Source of the DNA: DASSFZ01 sp035283185
GTDB taxonomy: Bacteria > Chloroflexota > Anaerolineae > Fen-1058
Reading direction: 5' to 3'
Length of the DNA stretch: 64,000 bases
Assembly: GCA_035283185.1 (NCBI GenBank)
Contig: DATEUJ010000124.1
Location: 4,438 to 68,437 of the forward strand
Below, piece by piece: positions 25,594 through 36,220 of this stretch (within the stretch, counting starts at the first letter, position 1; each line of letters begins with the position of its first letter). Both the position numbers and the translations under genes were made by a program. The notes under the pieces were generated by a model, which was not told where the DNA came from, ran no database searches, and saw only the letters and a list, made by a program, of their open reading frames with translations.

Positions 25594-27111
25594 ATGGACT
25601 TTCCCTTCCTGACCGTCATCACCTTCACGCCGATCGTCGCGGCCGTCATCTTGCTCCTGTTGCCGTCCGACAAGAAGACACTGCTCAAGACCATCGCCCT
25701 CATCGCGACGGCGATCTGCCTGGCCCTGTCGATCGTCGTCTTCGTCACGTACGATCAGCAAGCCGGCGCAACCGATCCGGCGCGGCAGTTCCAGTTCCAG
25801 GAACAGGTGCCGTGGGTGCCGTCGCTGGGCATCTCGTACCACGTCGGCGCGGACGGCATCAACCTGCCGATGATCCTGCTGACCGGCATCGTCGCCTTCG
25901 GCGGAGTGATGATCTCGTGGGGCATCGAGGATCGCACGCGCGAGTTCTTCACCTTCTTCATGCTGCTCGTGGCGGGCGTGTTCGGCGTGTTCGTCTCGCT
26001 CGACCTGTTCCTGCTGCTGTTTTTCTACGAGCTGTCGATCTTCCCGATGTACATTCTGATCGCCACCTGGGGCAGCACGCGCAAGGAATACGCGGCGATG
26101 AAGCTGACGCTGTATCTGCTGATCGGATCGATCGTCGCGCTCGTCGGCGTGCTGGCGATTTACTTCTCGGCTACCACGCCCGACGGGCAGCGCTCCTTCG
26201 ACCTGCTGGTGCTGCGGGCGTCGAACATTCCGATCGAGGTGGCGCGCTTCTGGTTCCTGCCCATCTTCCTCGGCTTCGGCGTGCTGGCCGGCATCTGGCC
26301 GTTCCACTCGTGGTCGCCGGACGGCCACGTCGCCGCGCCGACGGCCGTGTCGATGATCCACGCCGGCGTGCTCATGAAGCTGGGCGCGTACGCCGCGCTG
26401 CGCACGGGCGTGGAGGTGCTGCCTCAGGCGGCGCGTGAATGGCTGCCCTTCGTCATCTTGCTGGTGGCGGTCAACGTCGTGTACGGCGCGTCGATCGCCA
26501 TGGTGCAGCGCGACTTCAAGTACGTCATCGGCTTCTCGTCGGTCAGTCACATGGGCCTGGTGACGATGGGCTTCGCCACGCTCAACCAGACCGGGCTGAA
26601 CGGCGCGGTCATGCAAATGTTCAGCCACGGCGTGATGACGGCGCTGTTCTTCTCCGTCGTCGGCCTGGTGTACGACCGCGCCCATACGCGCGACATTCCG
26701 AGCCTGGGCGGCATGGTCAAAGTGCTGCCGGTGGCGGCCATTGCCTTCATCGTCGGCGGTCTGGTGTCGATGGGCATGCCCGGCTTGAGCGGCTTCGTCG
26801 CCGAGCTGCAGGTGTTCATGGGCGTTTGGGAAGGGAACGTGGTCGCGGTCTGGTATCCGTGGGTGGCGATCATCAGCGCGCTGGGCATCATCCTGACCGC
26901 CGCGTACGTCATGCGCGTCACCGGGCTGGTGTTCTTCGGCAAGTTCGACGAGCACAAGTGGCACGACATGCGGCCGGCCAACGTGCTCGACAAGACGGCG
27001 CTGGTGATGTTTTGCGCCACGATGATCGTCGTGGGCGTGCTCCCCACGCTCATGATGAACATGATCCAGGCCGGCACGACGCCGTTCATCGCCCGGCTGT
27101 TGGGAGGGTAA
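25594..27111 (+). CDS. nuoM: NADH-quinone oxidoreductase subunit M, copy 2
   Basis: 505 residues, about 14 helices. It has LLLFFYELSIFPMYILIATW with the functional Glu, IWPFHSWSPDGHVAAPTAVS followed by MIHAGVLMKLGAYAALRTGV with the Lys, and VIGFSSVSHMGLVTMGFATL. It is an M-type subunit but diverged from copy 1: HSWSPDGHVAAPTAVSMIHA replaces HTWLPDAHTEAPTAGSMLLA. It may provide an extra antiporter module or replace copy 1 in an alternative complex. Its stop is three bases before nuoN. Confidence 0.92.
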   Translation: MDFPFLTVITFTPIVAAVILLLLPSDKKTLLKTIALIATAICLALSIVVFVTYDQQAGATDPARQFQFQEQVPWVPSLGISYHVGADGINLPMILLTGIVAFGGVMISWGIEDRTREFFTFFMLLVAGVFGVFVSLDLFLLLFFYELSIFPMYILIATWGSTRKEYAAMKLTLYLLIGSIVALVGVLAIYFSATTPDGQRSFDLLVLRASNIPIEVARFWFLPIFLGFGVLAGIWPFHSWSPDGHVAAPTAVSMIHAGVLMKLGAYAALRTGVEVLPQAAREWLPFVILLVAVNVVYGASIAMVQRDFKYVIGFSSVSHMGLVTMGFATLNQTGLNGAVMQMFSHGVMTALFFSVVGLVYDRAHTRDIPSLGGMVKVLPVAAIAFIVGGLVSMGMPGLSGFVAELQVFMGVWEGNVVAVWYPWVAIISALGIILTAAYVMRVTGLVFFGKFDEHKWHDMRPANVLDKTALVMFCATMIVVGVLPTLMMNMIQAGTTPFIARLLGG

Positions 27112-27114
27112 AGC

Positions 27115-28614
<1,500 letters not shown>

Positions 28615-28634
28615 CATTCGTTCAATTTGGCACA

Positions 28635-28663
28635 TTGACGAATCGGATTGAGTATGTTAACAT
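28635..28663 (+). promoter_or_regulatory. Promoter of the Fo genes
   Basis: TTGACG (28635-28640), 17-bp spacer, TAACAT (28658-28663), followed by a leader hairpin GCGCGCCCCCTCA / TGAGGGCGCGC (28674-28701). It would allow the atp genes to be expressed apart from nuo. Confidence 0.55.
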
Positions 28664-28711
28664 TTCTATCGAAGCGCGCCCCCTCAATATGAGGGCGCGC
28701 CGTGTTGTACG

Positions 28712-29005
28712 ATGAATGAGCGTGAGCCGGAACCGGCCCCACTCGCCACCATTAGCAAGGGACTCGTCCAGGGCAGCGCGATCGGCGTGCAGGCGGGCTG
28801 TCTAGGCGCAGGGCTGGTCATCGGCGCGCTGGCCCTGGGGCTGTGGCTGGACGGTCAGTTGGGCACACGCCCCTGGCTCACGCTCGGCCTGCTGTTTCTG
28901 AGCATGCCGGCGAGCGTGTACGCCATCTATCGAGTGGCGCTGCGCGCGGCGCGCTCGATGCAGAGGCGTGAACGTGTATCGAAAGAGGATGGGCCTCTAC
29001 CATGA
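28712..29005 (+). CDS. AtpZ/AtpI-like ATP synthase accessory protein
   Basis: 97 residues with two helices (AGCLGAGLVIGALALGLWL and WLTLGLLFLSMPASVYAIY) and a charged C-terminus. The GLWLDGQLGTRPWLTLGLLF segment is typical of the small AtpZ/AtpI-like proteins encoded before atpB, thought to help c-ring assembly or ion supply. The stop overlaps the atpB start as ATGA. Confidence 0.75.
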   Translation: MNEREPEPAPLATISKGLVQGSAIGVQAGCLGAGLVIGALALGLWLDGQLGTRPWLTLGLLFLSMPASVYAIYRVALRAARSMQRRERVSKEDGPLP

Positions 29006-30180
29006 CGAGATTCCGCAAGCTGATCACGCGAGTCGTCATCATTGCCGTGGTGATGTTCCTGTGCGGCTGTACGGCGCTGTTCAATCTTCCGGGGCTGCCC
29101 CAATTGTTCCCGGTCGTGCTGCCGACGATCAGCGTCGAACCGGAGCCGGTGGCGTGCATCGGCGGCGGGCTGCCCCACTGCGAAGGTGGTTTCCCGATCA
29201 CGAACACGCTCGTCGCCACGCTGATCGTCGACGTGCTGCTCATCGGGGTGTTCTTCGGCGCCGCTCGCCGGCCGAAGCTGGTGCCGTCAGGCGTGCAGAA
29301 TTTCCTCGAATCGCTGATCGAGATTCTGTACAACCAGGCCGAGCAGGTGGCCGGCAGGAACGCCCGCAAGATTTTCCCCGTCGGCGCGACGATCTTCCTC
29401 TTCGTCTTCTTCGCCAACTACATGGAACTGTTGCCCGGCGTCGACAGCGTCGGCTACGTGCATCGCGTCGAGGAAGAGGGCGTGCAGGGCTACGAGCTCG
29501 ACCGATCGACGCCCGAGGGCGCGCCGATCGTGTTCCTCAACCCATCCTGCCCGGTCATCGCGCAAGACAGGTATGACCGGCTGACCGACGCCCAGAAGAC
29601 AGCGCGCGAGGAGGCGGGCTGCCGTGAGCCGATCCAGGTCGCCGAGGCGGCGGGAGGCTCGCCCGCGGCCGAGGGCGAGCACGAGGTCGACCGGGGCTGG
29701 GTCGTGGCGCCCACGGTGCGCACCGCGTCGACCGACATCAACGTCACGCTGGCGCTGGCGCTGGTCGCCTTCACCGCGACGCAGGTGTACGGCGTGATGG
29801 GCCACATCCCACATGGCCGCAAAGGTGTGGCCGCCGTGCTCACCGGCATCAAGCGCTACCTAAGCAAGTTCTTCAACGTCGGCGGCTTCCGGCGCCCGGG
29901 GCCGGGCAAGATTTTCGGCGCGATCGACTTCTTCGCCAGCCTGCTGGAGGGCCTGAGCGAATTCGTGCGCATCGTCTCGTTCACTTTCCGGTTGTTCGGC
30001 AACATCTTCGCCGGCACGGTGTTGATCTTCGTCGTGATGTACCTGGTGCCGTACCTGGGGCCGGTCGCCACGCTGCTGCTGGAGACCTTCGTCGGCCTGA
30101 TTCAAGCCTACGTGTTCATGATGCTCACGTTCGTGTTCATGAACGCGGCCGCGCAAGTGCACGGCGAGGCCGGTCATTAA
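29002..30180 (+). CDS. atpB: ATP synthase Fo subunit a, with extended N-terminus and inserted loop
   Basis: 392 residues, longer than the usual 240-300. The functional Arg is in VSFTFRLFGNIFAGTVLIFV (about 327-346), and the last helix region LLLETFVGLIQAYVFMMLTF is canonical. Two oddities: the N-terminus (MTRFRKLITR, then a hydrophobic run ending FLCGC) resembles a lipoprotein signal; and between the ANYMELLPG helix (about 135-145) and the NVTLALALVAFTATQVYGV helix lies an approximately 100-residue polar insertion with two cysteines and an acidic patch. The fold core is otherwise intact. Confidence 0.92.
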   Translation: MTRFRKLITRVVIIAVVMFLCGCTALFNLPGLPQLFPVVLPTISVEPEPVACIGGGLPHCEGGFPITNTLVATLIVDVLLIGVFFGAARRPKLVPSGVQNFLESLIEILYNQAEQVAGRNARKIFPVGATIFLFVFFANYMELLPGVDSVGYVHRVEEEGVQGYELDRSTPEGAPIVFLNPSCPVIAQDRYDRLTDAQKTAREEAGCREPIQVAEAAGGSPAAEGEHEVDRGWVVAPTVRTASTDINVTLALALVAFTATQVYGVMGHIPHGRKGVAAVLTGIKRYLSKFFNVGGFRRPGPGKIFGAIDFFASLLEGLSEFVRIVSFTFRLFGNIFAGTVLIFVVMYLVPYLGPVATLLLETFVGLIQAYVFMMLTFVFMNAAAQVHGEAGH

Positions 30181-30186
30181 ACAATC

Positions 30187-30215
30187 GTAAGGGCAGGGCT
30201 TGCCCCTGCCCTTAC
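30187..30215 (+). repeat. Perfect hairpin in the atpB-atpE gap
   Basis: GTAAGGGCAGGG (30187-30198) and CCCTGCCCTTAC (30204-30215) pair exactly around a 5-base loop. It is followed by CTCTAACTC-type word repeats up to the atpE ribosome site. It may set differential expression of the highly needed c subunit. Confidence 0.65.
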
Positions 30216-30259
30216 TCTCAACTCTAACTCATCACTCTAACTCTTTCAGGAGGGACGAC

Positions 30260-30505
30260 GTGGATATCGCAACCGCAACGGCTCTGGCTAAATATCTCGG
30301 CGCGGGCTTCGCCATGATCGGCGCGATTGGCGCAGGCATCGGCATCGGCCTGTCGGTCGGCGGCGCAGTGCAGGCCATGGGCCGCAACCCGGACGCCGCG
30401 CCGCTCATCCAGACGAACATGATCCTGGGCGTGGCATTCGCCGAAGCCATCGGTATTTTCTGCCTGGTGGTCTCTCTGATCCTATTGTTCGTCGTTCAGG
30501 CATAG
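30260..30505 (+). CDS. atpE: ATP synthase Fo subunit c
   Basis: 81 residues from the GTG at 30260 (AGGAGGGACGAC upstream); the open frame extends further upstream but through hairpin and repeat sequence. Helix 1 has GAGIGIGLSVGGAVQAMGRN, the loop is RNPDAAP, and helix 2 has GVAFAEAIGIFCLVVSLILL with the ion-binding Glu. The residue after the Glu is Ala and helix 1 lacks the Gln/Glu of Na+-type rings, so an H+-type ring is more likely. Confidence 0.95.
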   Translation: MDIATATALAKYLGAGFAMIGAIGAGIGIGLSVGGAVQAMGRNPDAAPLIQTNMILGVAFAEAIGIFCLVVSLILLFVVQA

Positions 30506-30527
30506 TCGAGATAAGAGGAGGCCTGGC

Positions 30528-31262
30528 GTGGAAGGGTTACCCTTGGGAATCGTGCCCGGCATTGTCCTGGCACAGCTTGTGAACTTCATTATCCTGTTCT
30601 TGATCCTGCGCGTGATCGCGTTCAAGCCGCTGCTCAACGTGCTGCAGCAGCGCAAGGAGCGCATCGCCAAGGGCCTGGAAGACGCGCGCAGAGCCGAAGA
30701 GAAGCTCGCCAACATCGAGAAGGACTATCAGGCCAAGCTCGACGAGGCGCGCGCCGAGGGCCAGAAGGCCATCGCCGAGGCGTCGGCCACGGCGGAGAAG
30801 CAGGCTGCCGCCATCGTCGCCAAGGCCAACGAAGACGTGGCCCGCCTGAAGGCCCAGGCGCAGGAAGAGGCCGAGCTGGAGCGCAACCGCATCCTGGCCG
30901 ACCTGCGCTCGCAGGTGGCGTCGCTCGCCATTGCCGCGACCAACAAGCTGATCGGCGCCTCGCTCGACGAGCAGCGCCAGCGCGCGCTCGTCGACGAGTT
31001 CTTCAGCGGCGTCAGATCGGGCCGGGTCGTGGTGGTCGAAGCCGGCAGCCTGCCGGCCAAGGTCCAGGTCACCAGCGCGCTGCCCTTGAGCGCGAGCGAG
31101 CAGGTGGCTATCCGGGTCGATCTGAGCGGGCACGGGGCGTCGGAAGTCGAGTTCCACGTCGACCCGATGATCCTGGGCGGCCTGGTGATCCGCGCCGGCG
31201 ATCGCGTCGTAGATGCGTCGGTGGCCGGGCAGTTGGAATCGCTGAGGCAGAGTCTGGTCTGA
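30528..31262 (+). CDS. atpF: ATP synthase b subunit fused to a delta C-terminal segment
   Basis: 244 residues, GTG start with AGAGGAGG seven bases upstream. One N-terminal helix (IVLAQLVNFIILFLILRVIA), then a long charged coiled coil (about 35-160) typical of subunit b. From about 170 the chain turns into VVVVEAGSLPAKVQVTSALP, then EVEFHVDPMILGGLVIRAGD and RVVDASVAGQLESLRQSL, which matches the C-terminal part of subunit delta/OSCP. The delta N-terminal helix bundle is not present between them, so this is a partial b-delta fusion. No atpH, A, G, D or C follows. Confidence 0.88.
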   Translation: MEGLPLGIVPGIVLAQLVNFIILFLILRVIAFKPLLNVLQQRKERIAKGLEDARRAEEKLANIEKDYQAKLDEARAEGQKAIAEASATAEKQAAAIVAKANEDVARLKAQAQEEAELERNRILADLRSQVASLAIAATNKLIGASLDEQRQRALVDEFFSGVRSGRVVVVEAGSLPAKVQVTSALPLSASEQVAIRVDLSGHGASEVEFHVDPMILGGLVIRAGDRVVDASVAGQLESLRQSLV

Positions 31263-31285
31263 TCACGTTACCTCAAACGCCGGGT

Positions 31286-31355
31286 AGACCTGGCAGGTCT
31301 TCGTGACGCGAAGCGAGCCTACGGCTGGCATCGGCGAATAAGACCTGCCAGGTCT
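31286..31355. repeat. Paired 15-bp palindromes AGACCTGsCAGGTCT after atpF
   Basis: AGACCTGGCAGGTCT (31286-31300) and AGACCTGCCAGGTCT (31341-31355) are separated by 40 bp. Each is an odd-centred palindrome; as a pair they can form a terminator-like stem at the end of the nuo-atp array. The same pair is at 55473-55506. Confidence 0.75.
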
Positions 31356-31531
31356 ATGTTCGCAGCGTCGAGATCAATTTTGGTCTCGACGTTTTTTTAC
31401 TGCAACCGTTCAGACAGTCAGAGAAATGGTGTCAACGAATGGGCGATAGCTGGCTCGGTCTGGTCGTCATTGGGATCCGGTTGGGTCTGGAGGGTAGACC
31501 CACCAACCGGATTTCAACACCTTGAGTCAAT

Positions 31532-31583
31532 TGTATGAAATCCACCGATTTTGATTGACTTCCATACACAGCTATGCTATCCT
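31532..31583 (+). promoter_or_regulatory. Shared-type promoter with TGTATGAAAT box (lamin-tail gene)
   Basis: TGTATGAAAT at 31532-31541, TTGACT at 31555-31560, 17-bp spacer, TGCTATCCT with -10 TATCCT at 31578-31583. The box starts 23 bp before the -35. The same layout precedes three other exported-protein genes at 36.2, 40.0 and 44.2 kb. Confidence 0.75.
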
Positions 31584-31693
31584 GAACGCGATTTTCCCCG
31601 CTGACTGACGCGACAACTGAGCTGCACTGAGCCATCGATTTGCGGATACGCCTTCGAGAGGGTCAGGTCGTTTTTAGCATGAGGAGAAGCGGC

Positions 31694-34600
31694 ATGAACG
31701 ACCGACGACTGCACGTGCGTTACGCGATGGGGCTGCTGGCGTTGGCGTTAATCGGAGCGGGGTTGGCCAGCCGCTCCAGCAGCGCCGCCTCGACCGACAT
31801 CGTCATCAGCCAGGTCTATGGCGGCAGCGGCAGCAGCGGCGCGCCGCTGAACAACGATTTCATCGAACTGTTCAACCGAGGCACAGCAGCGGTCGATGTG
31901 ACGGGCTGGTCGGTGCAATACGCTGGGTCGGATGGCTCCACCTGGCAACTGACGGGCCTGTCCGGCACGATTCAACCCGGCCAGTACTATTTGATCCGGG
32001 AAGCAGCCGGCTCAGGCGGGGGCGTCGACTTGCCACCGCCGGACGCGATCGGCTCAATTGCGATGAGCGCCGCCACCGGCAAAGTCGCGCTGGTCATTCA
32101 TGAAAATGAGTTGGATTGCGGTAGATCGCTGAACGACTGTTTCCCCAATCCCGCCATCCGCGACTTTGTCGGATATGGGATCTCGGCGAATAACTTTGAA
32201 GGCTTCGGCCCGACTGCGGACTTGAGCGACACAACTGCCGCGCTGCGGGGCGTGGGTGGCTGCACGGATACGGACGACAACGCCGGCGACTTTACTGCGG
32301 GCGCTCCAAATCCGCGCAACAGCGCATCGCCTCTGAATCCGTGTGGTGGCCCGACGCCGACCGATACCTCAACACCGACGAATACTCCTGCGCCGACTCC
32401 GACTAACACGCCGACACCTACACACACCCAAACTCCCACGCCATCTCCATCTTTCACTCCGACGCCGACCGATACACCCGCATCGACTTCGACCGAGACC
32501 GCGACATCGACTTCAACCAGCACGCCCACACCTACGCCTACTCGAACGGCCACGCCGACGAACACTTCCACGTCGACACCAAGCGGAACAGCCACATCGA
32601 CGTTGACCAACACACCGACACCTACACACACTCAAACTTCCACGCCATCTCCATTTTTCACTCCGACGCCGGCCAACACGTCCACATCGACTTCGACCAA
32701 CACACCCACATCGACTTGGACCGACACCCCGACATCGACTTCGACCAGCACACTCACACCTACGCCAACAGCCACACCGACGTCGACGCCGACCAGTACT
32801 CCAGAGCCTGGTCTGGTGATCAACGAAATCCATGCTGATCCGGATAGTGTCCTGGGCGACGCCAACGGTGATGGCGTCATCAGCACGACGCAAGACGAGT
32901 TCGTCGAGATCGTGAACAACACCGGCGGCACTGTCGATCTCAGCGGCCGGGCGCTGCACGACGGCATCGGGCTGAAGCATACTTTCCCCGCGAACACCGT
33001 CCTCAATGACGGCTGCGCCGCCCTCGTGTTCGCGGGCGGCACGCCCACCGGCAGCTTCGGCGGCAGCCGGGTGCAGATCGCCTCCTCCGGCTCGCTGGAG
33101 TTGAACAATACCGGTGACACGGTGACATTGTTCGATCTGAACGCGACGCCGGTTGCCAGCTATACCTACGGTGGCGAGGGTGGCGACAATCAATCGCTCA
33201 CGCGCGATCCAGATGTCACTGGCCCAGAGCCTTTGGTGAAACACAGCACGGCCGGCGGCTCCGGTGGCGCGCTCTTCTCACCGGGCACGAAGGTTAATGG
33301 CGCCACGTTCGCCGCCTGCCCGGCAACCCCACCCACGCCCACATCTACGACGACCCCGACCTGGACGCCCACGTCGACCCCAACCAACACGCCGACACCT
33401 ACGCCGACCCGGACACCCACATCGACTCCAACCGGCACACTCACACCTACACCTACTCGAACGGCCACGCCGACCCCGACACCGACTGCCACCGCAGAGC
33501 CAGGCGTGGTGATCAATGAAATCCATGCCGATCCGGATGGTGTCCTGGGCGACGCCAACGGCGATGGCCTGGTCAGCACGACGCAGGACGAATTCGTCGA
33601 GATCGTCAACCACACTGGCGGGGAGGCCGACCTCAGCGGCTGGACGCTGCACGACGGCATCGGGCTGAAGCACACCTTCCCGGCTAACACCCGCCTGGTC
33701 GACGGCTGCGCCGTAGTCGTCTTCGCAGGCGGCGCGCCCGCCGGCAGTTTCGGCGGCAGCCGGGTGCAGACCGCCTCGTCCGGTTCGCTCGATCTCAACA
33801 ACACCGGCGACACGATCACGCTATTCGACTTGAGCGCAGCCGTCGCTGCCAGCTATACTTACGGCAGCGAAGGCGGCGACAACCAGTCGCTCACGCGTGA
33901 TCCGGACATCTTCGGCCCTGAGCCGCTGGTGAAGCACACCACGGCGACCGGCTCGAACGGCGTGCGCTTCTCGCCCGGCACGAAAGTGGATGGCGCGACG
34001 TTCACAGCCTGCCCTGCTATCACACCAACCCCGACGAACACTTCTACGCCGACCGTGACCCACACGCCCACGCCGACTCCAACGCCGACGCCGACCCCAA
34101 CCGGCACGCCAGAACCGGCACTGGTCATCAATGAAATCCACGCCGACCCCGACAGCGTCCAGGGCGACGCCAACGGCGATGGCGTGGTCAGCGCCACGCA
34201 AGATGAGTTCGTCGAGATTGTCAATGACACAGGTAGTGACGCCGACCTCAGCGGCTGGACGCTCCATGATGGCGTCGGTTTGAGGCACATCTTTCCAGCC
34301 AACACCCTCCTAACCGACGGCTGCGCCGTGGTAGTGTTCGCGGGCGGCGCGCCCACCGGCAGCTTCGGCGGCAGCCTGGTGCAGACCGCCTCCTCCGGCT
34401 CGCTGGGGTTGAACAATACCGGCGACACGGTGACCTTGTTCGATCTGAACGCGACGCCGATTGCCAGCTACACCTACGGCGGCGAGGGCGGCGACAATCA
34501 ATCGCTCACCCGCGATCCCGATGTCATTGGCCCAGAGCCTTTGGCGAGACACAGCACGGCGAGCGGCGCCGGTGGCGCGCTCTTCTCGCCGGGCACGAAG

Positions 34601-36148
34601 GTCAACGGCGCTGCTTTCGTCGTCTGTCCGACACTGCCGCCGACATCTACGCCGACACCGACTCGGACGCCTACACCGACGCAGACCCGGACGCCCACGC
34701 CGACACTCACCAGAACCCCCACCTGGACAGCCACACGCATGCCTGAGCCGGCACTCGTCATTAATGAAATCCATGCCGATCCCGACGCCATTAACGGCGA
34801 TGCCAACCGCGACGGCGTGGTCAGTTCCACCCAAGACGAGTTCGTCGAGATTGTCAACAACACCGGCGCCAGGGCCGACCTCAGCGGCTGGACGCTCCAC
34901 GATAGCGTGGGCATGAGGCACACTTTCCCGGCCAACACCATCCTCAGCGACGGTTGCGCTATAGTCGTCTTCGCGGGCGGCGCGCCCACCGGCAGCTTCG
35001 GCGGCAGCCGGGTGCAGACTGCCTCCTCTGGCTCGCTGGGTCTCAACAACACCGGAGACACGATCACGCTGTTCGACCCCAGTACCGCAGTCGCGGCCAG
35101 CTACGCGTATGCCGGTGAAGGTGGCGACAACCAATCGCTCACCCGCGACCCCGACATCGTCGGTCCTGAGTCGCTGGTCAAGCACAGCACGGCGACCGGC
35201 TCCGGTGGCGCGCTCTTCTCGCCGGGCAGGAAGGCCAACGGCGCCACGTTCGCTGCCTGCCCGGCAGTTCCGCCAACACCGACCTTGACACCTACACCGA
35301 CCAGGACGCTTACGCGGACACCGACCAGAACGCCCACACGAACACCAACGAGCATGCCTGCACGCAGCCTGGTCATCAACGAGATCCACGCCGATCCGGA
35401 CAGCATCGCGGGCGACGCCAACGGCGATGGCGTGGTCAGCACGACGCAGGACGAATTCGTCGAGATCGTCAACCACATCGGCAGCAACGTTGATATGAGC
35501 GGTTGGACGCTGCACGACGGCATCGGGCTAAAGCATACTTTCCCCGCGAATACCGTCCTCAGCGATGGCTGCGGCGTGGTGGTGTTCGCGGGCGGCACGC
35601 CCACCGGCAGTTTCGGCAGCAGCCTGGTGCAGACCGCCTCCTCCGGCTCGCTGGGGTTGAACAATACCGGCGACACGGTGACCTTGTTCGATCTGAACGC
35701 GACGCCGGTTGCCAGCTATACCTACGGTGGCGAGGGTGGCGACAATCAATCGCTCACGCGCGATCCGGATGTCATTGGCCCAGAGCCTTTGGTGAGACAC
35801 AGCACGGCGAGCGGCTCCGGTGGCGCGCTCTTCTCGCCGGGCACGAAGGTCAACGGCGCTGCTTTCGTCGCCTGCCCGACAACTTCACCCACGCCGACAC
35901 CTACCCCGACCCCAACCCACACACCGACCGATACACCCATACCGACGCCGAGCAGCACACCCACGGCAACACCGAGCAGCACGCCGACCGGCACACCCCT
36001 GGACAAGTTCATTTATCTCCCGCTCGTTGCGCGCCAGATCGAGCTGGACGGCATCGGTGTCCCGGCAGCGGGCGTGAAACGGTCGGCTCAACCAGCGGGA
36101 GCGCCTATCGAGCCGCTTCGCAGCCGGTCGAGTCGGCGCGGCAGATGA
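31694..36148 (+). CDS. Giant secreted protein with six lamin-tail domains and Thr/Pro linkers
   Basis: 1484 residues from the ATG at 31694 (GAGGAGAAGCGGC upstream), giving a signal peptide ending near SSSAAS. Lamin-tail domain 1 (about 35-195, TDIVISQVYGGSG) is divergent. A Thr/Pro linker (about 215-370) follows, then five near-identical domains starting near 374, 604, 809, 1019 and 1225, each opening with INEIHADPD and containing QDEFVEIVN, LSGWTLHD, SSGSL-x-LNNTGDT and NQSLTRDPD. They are joined by Thr/Pro linkers. Near the end is FIYLPLVARQ, but 33 further residues follow. Lamin-tail domains accompany bacterial exported nucleases; this protein has no nuclease domain, so a binding or scaffold role is inferred. 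Confidence 0.8.
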   Translation: MNDRRLHVRYAMGLLALALIGAGLASRSSSAASTDIVISQVYGGSGSSGAPLNNDFIELFNRGTAAVDVTGWSVQYAGSDGSTWQLTGLSGTIQPGQYYLIREAAGSGGGVDLPPPDAIGSIAMSAATGKVALVIHENELDCGRSLNDCFPNPAIRDFVGYGISANNFEGFGPTADLSDTTAALRGVGGCTDTDDNAGDFTAGAPNPRNSASPLNPCGGPTPTDTSTPTNTPAPTPTNTPTPTHTQTPTPSPSFTPTPTDTPASTSTETATSTSTSTPTPTPTRTATPTNTSTSTPSGTATSTLTNTPTPTHTQTSTPSPFFTPTPANTSTSTSTNTPTSTWTDTPTSTSTSTLTPTPTATPTSTPTSTPEPGLVINEIHADPDSVLGDANGDGVISTTQDEFVEIVNNTGGTVDLSGRALHDGIGLKHTFPANTVLNDGCAALVFAGGTPTGSFGGSRVQIASSGSLELNNTGDTVTLFDLNATPVASYTYGGEGGDNQSLTRDPDVTGPEPLVKHSTAGGSGGALFSPGTKVNGATFAACPATPPTPTSTTTPTWTPTSTPTNTPTPTPTRTPTSTPTGTLTPTPTRTATPTPTPTATAEPGVVINEIHADPDGVLGDANGDGLVSTTQDEFVEIVNHTGGEADLSGWTLHDGIGLKHTFPANTRLVDGCAVVVFAGGAPAGSFGGSRVQTASSGSLDLNNTGDTITLFDLSAAVAASYTYGSEGGDNQSLTRDPDIFGPEPLVKHTTATGSNGVRFSPGTKVDGATFTACPAITPTPTNTSTPTVTHTPTPTPTPTPTPTGTPEPALVINEIHADPDSVQGDANGDGVVSATQDEFVEIVNDTGSDADLSGWTLHDGVGLRHIFPANTLLTDGCAVVVFAGGAPTGSFGGSLVQTASSGSLGLNNTGDTVTLFDLNATPIASYTYGGEGGDNQSLTRDPDVIGPEPLARHSTASGAGGALFSPGTKVNGAAFVVCPTLPPTSTPTPTRTPTPTQTRTPTPTLTRTPTWTATRMPEPALVINEIHADPDAINGDANRDGVVSSTQDEFVEIVNNTGARADLSGWTLHDSVGMRHTFPANTILSDGCAIVVFAGGAPTGSFGGSRVQTASSGSLGLNNTGDTITLFDPSTAVAASYAYAGEGGDNQSLTRDPDIVGPESLVKHSTATGSGGALFSPGRKANGATFAACPAVPPTPTLTPTPTRTLTRTPTRTPTRTPTSMPARSLVINEIHADPDSIAGDANGDGVVSTTQDEFVEIVNHIGSNVDMSGWTLHDGIGLKHTFPANTVLSDGCGVVVFAGGTPTGSFGSSLVQTASSGSLGLNNTGDTVTLFDLNATPVASYTYGGEGGDNQSLTRDPDVIGPEPLVRHSTASGSGGALFSPGTKVNGAAFVACPTTSPTPTPTPTPTHTPTDTPIPTPSSTPTATPSSTPTGTPLDKFIYLPLVARQIELDGIGVPAAGVKRSAQPAGAPIEPLRSRSSRRGR
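32817..35880. repeat. Five tandem coding repeats (lamin-tail domain plus linker, about 610-690 bp period)
   Basis: Units begin near 32817, 33507, 34124, 34755 and 35370. Long stretches are nearly identical at DNA level, for example the segments encoding SGSLGLNNTGDTVTLFDLNA and GGEGGDNQSLTRDPDV. This points to recent duplication or gene conversion. Confidence 0.8.
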
Positions 36149-36169
36149 GCCTTGCTGAATGTTAGAATG

Positions 36170-36220
36170 TGTATGAATTTCACTTTTCGATTGACTTGAG
36201 TGAACGATTCATGCTATCCT
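36170..36220 (+). promoter_or_regulatory. Shared-type promoter with TGTATGAATT box (subtilase gene)
   Basis: TGTATGAATT at 36170-36179, TTGACT at 36191-36196, 18-bp spacer, TGCTATCCT with -10 at 36215-36220. The transcript would have a leader of about 400 nt. Confidence 0.7.
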
